Positions 59,440-64,000 of a stretch of DNA of 64,000 nt are shown here, one piece after another; the first letter of the stretch is position 1, and every line of letters starts with the position of its first letter. Source of the stretch: QAMX01 sp964515055. Lineage in GTDB: Bacteria; Bacillota; Clostridia; Oscillospirales; QAMX01. The position numbers and the translations under genes are program-made. The notes beneath the pieces were generated by a model. The model searched no databases. It had not been told where the DNA came from and saw nothing but the letters and a program-made list of their open reading frames with translations. The stretch lies in NCBI GenBank assembly GCA_964515055.1, contig CAZEUG010000002.1, positions 109,543 through 173,542 on the forward strand, written 5' to 3'.

Positions 59440-60693
59440 ATGGACAATCTGTTTTTTGTCGATTCCGGTCACTTATCGCCGGAAGCCCTCGCAAAGAAGC
59501 ACCGGCTGGAAACCGACCCCACCGCCCGAACAGACCACATGGCCTACCTGCCGGGCATGGAGATCATCAAGTCGGACGTTTGCAAAACCGTTCTTTCGCA
59601 GATGAACGCCTACGACCCCGCCGCCTACACGGCCAGGGACGTTCAGGCGGCGCTGGAGCGCACAAGCTGCACAGTGGACGATTGCAAGGCGCTGCTTTCC
59701 CCGGCAGCCGAGCCGTTTTTGGAGCAGATGGCTGAAAGAGCGCGAGCGGAAACCGGCAGGCATTTCGGCAACACCGTCTATCTCTTCACGCCGCTCTACA
59801 TCGCCAACTACTGCGAAAACTACTGCATCTACTGCGGCTTCCACTGCTACAACCACATCCACCGCATGAAGCTCAGCATGGAGCAGATCGAGCACGAGAT
59901 GCGCGTCATTGCCGATTCCGGCATGGAGGAGGTGCTGATTCTGACCGGCGAAAGCCGTGGACAGAGCCCTGTGGCGTACATCGGGCAGGCTGTGAAACTG
60001 GCGCGGCGATATTTTCGCATGGTCGGTCTGGAAATTTACCCGGTCAACACCGACGAATACCGCTATCTGCACGAATGCGGTGCCGACTATGTGACGGTCT
60101 TTCAGGAGACGTATGATGTCGACCGGTACGAACAGCTGCACCTGCTCGGGCACAAGCGCGTCTGGCCGTATCGCTTCGACGCGCAGGAGCGGGCGCTTCG
60201 CGCCGGGATGCGCGGTGTGGCGTTCTCCGCGCTGCTCGGTCTGGCCGATTTCCGGAAGGATGCGTTGGCCAGCGCGCTGCACGTCTACTATTTGCAGCGG
60301 AAATATCCCCACGCGGAAATGAGCCTCTCCTGCCCCCGGCTGCGGCCGATTATCAACAACAATCAGATCAACCCCATGGATGTTCACGAGAAGCAGCTCT
60401 GCCAGATTCTCTGTGCGTACCGAATCTTCCTGCCCTATGTCGGCATCACGGTTTCCTCCCGCGAAAGTGAAGCGTTCCGCAACGGCATCGTCAAAATCGC
60501 CGCCACGAAGGTTTCCGCCGGTGTGTCCACGGGCATTGGCGACCATGACCGCAAGTACAACGGCCGGGAGACGGATGCGCCGCAGGGCGATGAGCAGTTT
60601 GCAATCAACGACGCGCGCACGCTCGGCCGCATGGTGCGGGACATCGCTGCGGAGGGCCTGCAGCCCGTTTTGAACGACTATCTGTATGTGTGA
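59440..60693 (+). CDS. thiH: 2-iminoacetate synthase ThiH (radical SAM tyrosine lyase)
   Basis: 417 residues. The radical SAM cluster motif CENYCIYC (CxxxCxxC, about residues 126-133) is complete. Flanking segments LFTPLYIANYC and ILTGESRGQSPVAYIGQAVKLA match ThiH rather than HydG (no extra C-terminal 4Fe-4S motif CTACY is present). It cleaves tyrosine to dehydroglycine for ThiG under anaerobic conditions. Presence of ThiH instead of the oxygen-dependent ThiO fits a strict anaerobe. Confidence 0.95.
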   Translation: MDNLFFVDSGHLSPEALAKKHRLETDPTARTDHMAYLPGMEIIKSDVCKTVLSQMNAYDPAAYTARDVQAALERTSCTVDDCKALLSPAAEPFLEQMAERARAETGRHFGNTVYLFTPLYIANYCENYCIYCGFHCYNHIHRMKLSMEQIEHEMRVIADSGMEEVLILTGESRGQSPVAYIGQAVKLARRYFRMVGLEIYPVNTDEYRYLHECGADYVTVFQETYDVDRYEQLHLLGHKRVWPYRFDAQERALRAGMRGVAFSALLGLADFRKDALASALHVYYLQRKYPHAEMSLSCPRLRPIINNNQINPMDVHEKQLCQILCAYRIFLPYVGITVSSRESEAFRNGIVKIAATKVSAGVSTGIGDHDRKYNGRETDAPQGDEQFAINDARTLGRMVRDIAAEGLQPVLNDYLYV

Positions 60694-60703
60694 GGAAAAG
60701 CAG

Positions 60704-61339
60704 ATGAAAGCATTGAATTTGAGCCTGTATGGCATCACCGACAGCACCGGCTACACGGAGGACGAATTTCTATACCGGGTGGAACAGGCGCTCATGGGCG
60801 GCGTCACGCTGCTGCAGCTTCGGGAAAAGAACCGGACGACACGCGCCTATGTGGCGCTTGCCGAAAAGGTCCGCGCCCTGACGAAGCGCTACGACGTCCC
60901 GCTCATCATCGACGACCGGGTGGATGTGGCGCTTGCGGTGGACGCGGAGGGCGTTCATCTGGGCGTGGAGGATTTGCCCATCTCCACCGCACGGAAGCTG
61001 ATGGGCGACGGGAAAATCGTGGGCGCAACGGCCAAAACCGTCCCCCTGGCGCGGGAGGCCTACGAGCAGGGTGCCGATTATCTCGGCGTCGGTGCCATCT
61101 ATCCCACCACAACCAAGGTGAAAACCGTGTTGACCTCGGTGGAGACGCTGCGTGAAATCTGCCATGCCGTTCCGATTCCGGTCAACGCGATTGGCGGGCT
61201 GAACAAAGACAACCTCGACATTTTGAAGGGAGTGCCCATTGCCGGCATCTGTGTGGTTTCTGCCATTATGAAAGCGGCACAGCCCAGACAGGCGGCGATG
61301 GAGCTGAAGGCGCGGGGAAAGGAGCTGGGGCTATGCTGA
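60704..61339 (+). CDS. thiE: Thiamine phosphate synthase ThiE
   Basis: 211 residues. ATG 60704 (MKALNLSLYGITDST) follows GAGGAAAAGCAG; an ATG at 60686 overlaps thiH. Motifs: GGVTLLQLREKN (about 33-44), LIIDDRVDVALAVDAEGVHLG (about 67-87, Asp for metal), VGVGAIYPTTTK (about 126-137) and PVNAIGG (about 159-165). Joins the thiazole and hydroxymethylpyrimidine phosphates. Overlaps the next gene by 7 bp. Confidence 0.95.
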   Translation: MKALNLSLYGITDSTGYTEDEFLYRVEQALMGGVTLLQLREKNRTTRAYVALAEKVRALTKRYDVPLIIDDRVDVALAVDAEGVHLGVEDLPISTARKLMGDGKIVGATAKTVPLAREAYEQGADYLGVGAIYPTTTKVKTVLTSVETLREICHAVPIPVNAIGGLNKDNLDILKGVPIAGICVVSAIMKAAQPRQAAMELKARGKELGLC

Positions 61340-62016
61340 AGGGTGCCATTTTTGACGCAGACGGAACGCTGCTCGACTCCATGCCCATCTGGCTGGAGCT
61401 GGGGCAGCGGTATCTGGCGAGCTACGGTATTGCGGCAAAGCCGGAGCTTTCGGACATCCTCGCACCGATGACGCTTGAGGAAAGCAGCCGATATCTGAAG
61501 GAAGCGTACCGTCTCCCCGATTCGGCCGAACAGATCACGGCGGCGCTGACCGGGCAGCTTCATGCCTTTTATCGGGACGAGGTTGCGTTGAAGCCGGGTG
61601 TGGCGGACTATCTGCGATATCTGCATACGCAGCAGATTCCCATGCTCGTTGCAAGCTCCGGCGACAGGGTGCTGCTGCGCGCAGCGTTTGCACGGCTGCA
61701 AATTGACCGCTATTTTCAGGATATTTTGACGTGCAGCGAGCTGCAAACGAACAAGCTCGAGCCGTTGATCTACCGCAGGGCGGTGCAGATGCTCGGCACT
61801 GCGCCGCAAAAAACGGCCGTGTTTGAGGATGCGCTGTACGCCATTCAGACGGCGCGGCGTGCCGGTTTGCTCACGGTGGCCGTGTCGGATGCGTCCAACC
61901 ATGCGGAAGCTGTCCGGCTGCGGCAGACTGCCGACTATTTCATCCGGGATTTCACCGACCCGGTGCTTCGCCAGCCATTGTTTCGGCGCGATCAGACGAA
62001 GGAGGGATGCATATGA
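61333..62016 (+). CDS. HAD-family phosphatase in the thiamine operon
   Basis: 227 residues. HAD motifs: IFDADGTLLDS (nucleophile Asp near residue 8, acid Asp near 10), ASSGDR (motif II, about 116), K in ETNKLEP-like LQTNKLEP (about 139) and VFEDALYAIQTA (motif IV Asp, about 163). A Cof/beta-phosphoglucomutase-like cap. Its position between thiE and thiD, with overlaps on both sides (7 and 4 bp), suggests a step such as dephosphorylation of thiamine phosphate or a pyrimidine or thiazole intermediate, or damage control. This is inferred from context only. Confidence 0.82.
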   Translation: MLKGAIFDADGTLLDSMPIWLELGQRYLASYGIAAKPELSDILAPMTLEESSRYLKEAYRLPDSAEQITAALTGQLHAFYRDEVALKPGVADYLRYLHTQQIPMLVASSGDRVLLRAAFARLQIDRYFQDILTCSELQTNKLEPLIYRRAVQMLGTAPQKTAVFEDALYAIQTARRAGLLTVAVSDASNHAEAVRLRQTADYFIRDFTDPVLRQPLFRRDQTKEGCI

Positions 62017-62816
62017 CCGTCCGAACCGCATTGACCATCGCCGGGAGCGATTGCAGCGGCGGTGCCGGGATTCAGGCGGACATCAAAGCGATGACGATGA
62101 ACGGCGTGTATGCGATGAGCGCGATCACCGCGCTGACCGCGCAGAATACCACCGGCGTGCGGGCGATTCAGGAGGTTCCACCCGATTTTCTACAGGCGCA
62201 GATGGACGCAATCTGGGAGGATATCGTCCCCGATGCCGTCAAAATCGGTATGGTTTCCTCCAAAGAGCTGATTTTCGTGATTGCTGAGCGGTTGCGGCGC
62301 TACAATGCCACAAACCTTGTGGTGGATCCCGTGATGGTTGCGACAGCCGGCTCCTCTCTGATTCAGAGCGATGCCGTTCAGGCGCTTGCATCGGAGCTGC
62401 TGCCGTTGGCTACAGTCGCGACACCGAATATCCCCGAAGCGGAGGTGCTGTCCGGGTTGCCCATTCAAAGCAGGGAGGACATGGAAGCTGCGGCCAGGCG
62501 CATTGGCAATGCGTTTGGCTGTGCGGTGCTTTTGAAGGGCGGGCACAGCGTCCAGGATGCGAACGATCTGCTCTATGCCGACGACACGTTGCGCTGGTTC
62601 GAGGGAAGGCGAATCGACACCCCAAACACGCACGGAACAGGCTGCACGCTCTCCTCCGCGATTGCCGCCAATCTGGCAAAGGGGTATGCTCTTGCCGACT
62701 CTGTCAAACGCGCAAAGGACTATCTGTCCGGTGCGCTGGCGGCGATGCTGGATCTGGGAAAAGGTAGCGGGCCGATGCTGCACCATTTTGATTTACAGGG
62801 GGCGTTTGCGCAGTGA
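62013..62816 (+). CDS. thiD: Hydroxymethylpyrimidine / phosphomethylpyrimidine kinase ThiD
   Basis: 267 residues. ATG 62013 has GAAGGAGG seven bases upstream. Ribokinase-like: LTIAGSDCSGGAGIQADIKAM (about 7-27), KIGMVSS (about 74), LVVDPVMVATAGSSL (about 100-114), GGHSV...DLLY, and the active-site TPNTHGTGCTLSSAIAANLA (about 205-224). Phosphorylates HMP and HMP-phosphate. It is the last gene of the operon; no thiC, thiM or thiamine transporter follows, so HMP comes from a thiC elsewhere or from salvage. Confidence 0.95.
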   Translation: MTVRTALTIAGSDCSGGAGIQADIKAMTMNGVYAMSAITALTAQNTTGVRAIQEVPPDFLQAQMDAIWEDIVPDAVKIGMVSSKELIFVIAERLRRYNATNLVVDPVMVATAGSSLIQSDAVQALASELLPLATVATPNIPEAEVLSGLPIQSREDMEAAARRIGNAFGCAVLLKGGHSVQDANDLLYADDTLRWFEGRRIDTPNTHGTGCTLSSAIAANLAKGYALADSVKRAKDYLSGALAAMLDLGKGSGPMLHHFDLQGAFAQ

Positions 62817-62879
62817 AACCAACCGGCCTGTCTGACGGCGTTGCGCGGCTGAAAAAATTTTGAAATTTCCGGAAACCGG

Positions 62880-62910
62880 TTGACCTGAAGTCGACTTCAT
62901 GTGGTATCAT
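62880..62910 (+). promoter_or_regulatory. MerR-type promoter with 19-bp spacer and dyad operator
   Basis: TTGACC (62880-62885) and TATCAT (62905-62910) are 19 bp apart. The spacer holds the perfect palindrome TGAAGTCGACTTCA (62886-62899). A long spacer filled by a dyad with an AGT..ACT core is the hallmark of promoters activated by MerR-family proteins that untwist DNA. No merR gene is adjacent in the window. Confidence 0.75.
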
Positions 62911-62951
62911 AACAGCAGCGACAACCTCATTCAGACAGGAGGACATCGATT

Positions 62952-63509
62952 ATGCGAAAAAATTTTGGTTCCCAGCCGCTTGTATATCCCCAGCCCGTCT
63001 TCATCCTTGCCACCTACGATGCGCAGGGCATTCCCGACGCGATGAATGCCGCATGGGGCGGCATCAGCAACCGCCATGAAATTTCCATGTGCCTGAGTGC
63101 CGGGCACAAAACCGTGAAGAACATTCTCGCCCGCAAGGCCTTCACCGTCAGCATGGCAACCGCCGATACGGTTGTCCCCTGCGATTTTGTCGGCATGGTC
63201 TCCGGCAACGACGTGTCTGACAAGCTCGAGCGCGCCGGTTTCCATCCGGTTCGGAGTGCATTCGTCGATGCGCCGCTCCTCGCGGAGCTGCCGATGGCGG
63301 TGGAATGCCGCCTGACGAGCTATGACGAATCGACCGGGCGGCTCGTGGGCGAAATCGTCAACGTCTGCGCCGAGGAAAGCATCCTGACCGATGGCAAAAT
63401 CGACCCCGCCAAGCTGCGCCCCATCACCTATGACGGCATGAATCACGCCTATTATGTGCTGGGCGAACAGGTGGGGCACGCGTTCCAGGACGGCGCCGCA
63501 CTCAAGTAA
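62952..63509 (+). CDS. Flavin reductase / flavoredoxin family protein
   Basis: 185 residues. FMN-binding split-barrel: PVFILATYDAQGIPDAMNAAWGGIS (about 15-39, quoted in part as GIPDAMNAAWGGIS), SMCLSAGHKTVKNILARKAFTVSMA (about 49-73, FMN phosphate contacts), DFVGMVSGNDVSDKLERAG (about 82-100). Clostridial 'flavin reductase like' proteins pass electrons between flavins, NADH and other redox proteins. ATG follows GGAGG. Regulated by a MerR-type promoter, so an oxidative, metal or xenobiotic signal is likely (inference). A terminator lies 42 bp downstream. Confidence 0.9.
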   Translation: MRKNFGSQPLVYPQPVFILATYDAQGIPDAMNAAWGGISNRHEISMCLSAGHKTVKNILARKAFTVSMATADTVVPCDFVGMVSGNDVSDKLERAGFHPVRSAFVDAPLLAELPMAVECRLTSYDESTGRLVGEIVNVCAEESILTDGKIDPAKLRPITYDGMNHAYYVLGEQVGHAFQDGAALK

Positions 63510-63550
63510 ACCTGTAACCCCATCGCAAACACCCTCCGCAAACACCCTCC

Positions 63551-63585
63551 GCGCTCCTGTTGCATTGAACAGGAGCGCTTTTTTC
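63551..63585 (+). terminator. Terminator after flavin reductase gene
   Basis: GCGCTCCTGTT-GCATTG-AACAGGAGCGC stem plus TTTTTT. Upstream, GCAAACACCCTCC occurs twice in tandem (63525-63550). Confidence 0.88.
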
Positions 63586-63669
63586 ACCATGGCTGGCATT
63601 TTCACGCGGCAGTTCGGCGATGCATCGCAAAGAAATCCGCCGGAGATTCATTTTTTCACAAAATACCGC

Positions 63670-63698
63670 TTGAGAAAAAGGGCAGCATCTGCTATAAT
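63670..63698 (+). promoter_or_regulatory. Promoter of the terminal leader/ncRNA
   Basis: TTGAGA (63670-63675), 17 bp, TATAAT (63693-63698). Transcription would start near 63705. Confidence 0.8.
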
Positions 63699-63704
63699 TA
63701 TTTT

Positions 63705-63907
63705 GTAGCAGTGTGTCCTTTTTTGCCTTGCACGGAACGGCCACACGCTATGGGAAATCCCCGCAACGCTCGTGCGCTGCACACGGGGCAGCTCGGCCAA
63801 ACGGGGTTCCGGATTGAAAACGATATAAATCGCCGCATTTTGGCGAAATCCGCCAAACGCAAAAATCCTTGCAAATAAAGGAAAAATCAAAGGAGACTGA
63901 GAATCAA
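63705..63907 (+). ncRNA. Candidate structured leader or small RNA, unclassified
   Basis: About 200 nucleotides with no long ORF. Complementary pieces: CGGAAC (about 63735) with GTTCCG (about 63809), internal GGCC with GGCC, a GGG-AAAT-CCC hairpin (about 63752-63761), a GTGCGC/GCAC element, and TTTGGCG...CGCCAAA (about 63838-63858). AAAGGAG just before 63908 suggests that it leads into a coding sequence cut off by the window end. The class is not recognised; 6S RNA or a riboswitch are possibilities. Confidence 0.35.
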
Positions 63908-63982
63908 ATGAAATTAGGGATCGCCGCCCGCGTTACCTGTTTCGCATCTCAATATTCTTTAATAAATGTGAATACTGCTTGA
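63908..63982 (+). CDS. Possible 24-codon ORF at window end
   Basis: ATG at 63908 with AAAGGAG upstream (12-base gap). Reads MKLGIAARVTCFASQYSLIN and ends at TGA after VNTA. Too short to recognise. It may be a leader peptide of whatever lies beyond position 64000, or chance. Confidence 0.25.
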   Translation: MKLGIAARVTCFASQYSLINVNTA

Positions 63983-64000
63983 TTTTAGCGTGTTTTTCAA

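Overview
The window looks like a scaffold from an uncultured, anaerobic, high-GC member of the Clostridia, probably an Oscillospiraceae-type gut lineage (inference). The reasons are Gram-positive style ribosome binding sites with ATG, GTG and TTG starts, many lipoprotein-anchored binding proteins, a PdaB-type spore polysaccharide deacetylase, a PerR plus reverse-rubrerythrin pair, guanine and TPP riboswitches of Firmicutes type, and intergenic palindromic repeats (GGCTCTCCC...GGGAGAG type). A run of 100 N at 33170-33269, flanked on both sides by the same 55 bp, marks a short-read scaffold join. I see no rRNA, tRNA or CRISPR array.

Layout. 1-3160 (minus): the end of a phage structural or packaging gene cluster. 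3436-8811: a heterodimeric ABC exporter, convergent with a cupin-MATE operon. 9008-10644: a structured leader with a five-codon ORF, a 41-residue secreted peptide and a lipoprotein with a perfect 219-bp internal tandem duplication. 10721-15102: rpsO, pnp, a cysteine synthase and a YfcE-like phosphodiesterase. 15160-17535: repeats and a homodimeric-type ABC exporter. 17747-19783: a GH36-type alpha-galactosidase. 19982-25862: a guanine riboswitch, xpt and a BmpA/NupOPQ-type nucleoside importer, a coherent purine-salvage unit. 25923-32609: a GH2 beta-mannosidase, an orphan sugar-binding lipoprotein, a PdaB-like deacetylase, an SGNH esterase and a LURP-one protein. 32610-33597: repeats and the assembly gap. 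33598-36548: a GH98-like hydrolase and two half-size chromate-type transporters. 36684-40408: a second heterodimeric ABC exporter. 40484-42413: repeats, PerR, reverse rubrerythrin and a structured RNA candidate. 42447-44406: a lower-GC patch with a PH/SHOCT membrane protein, an XRE regulator and an ABC-transporter relic. 44733-46492: a 2-hydroxyacid dehydrogenase and a sugar-phosphate isomerase/epimerase. 46642-50103: a free-standing 1153-residue SNF2 helicase related to those of conjugative elements and phages. 50321-51833: a DUF2264 protein and a zinc-ribbon protein. 52073-57528: nicotinate phosphoribosyltransferase, an Fe-type alcohol dehydrogenase, a sugar kinase and a Na/Pi symporter. 57561-62816: a TPP riboswitch and the operon thiS-thiF-thiG-thiH-thiE-HAD-thiD. 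62880-63509: a MerR-type promoter and a flavin reductase. 63670 to the end: a strong promoter and a structured leader.

Functionally the window fits a plant- or mucin-glycan user (alpha-galactosidase, beta-mannosidase, GH98-like, SGNH esterase, DUF2264). It salvages purines and nicotinate, makes the thiazole half of thiamine and joins it to the pyrimidine half (no thiC is present here), and defends itself against peroxide with PerR and rubrerythrin. The observations I rate highest are the stand-alone ICE/phage-type SNF2 helicase, the possible structured RNA after rubrerythrin, the uORF-bearing leader before the tiny secreted peptide, the exact 219-bp duplication, and the MerR-like operator with a 19-bp spacer.
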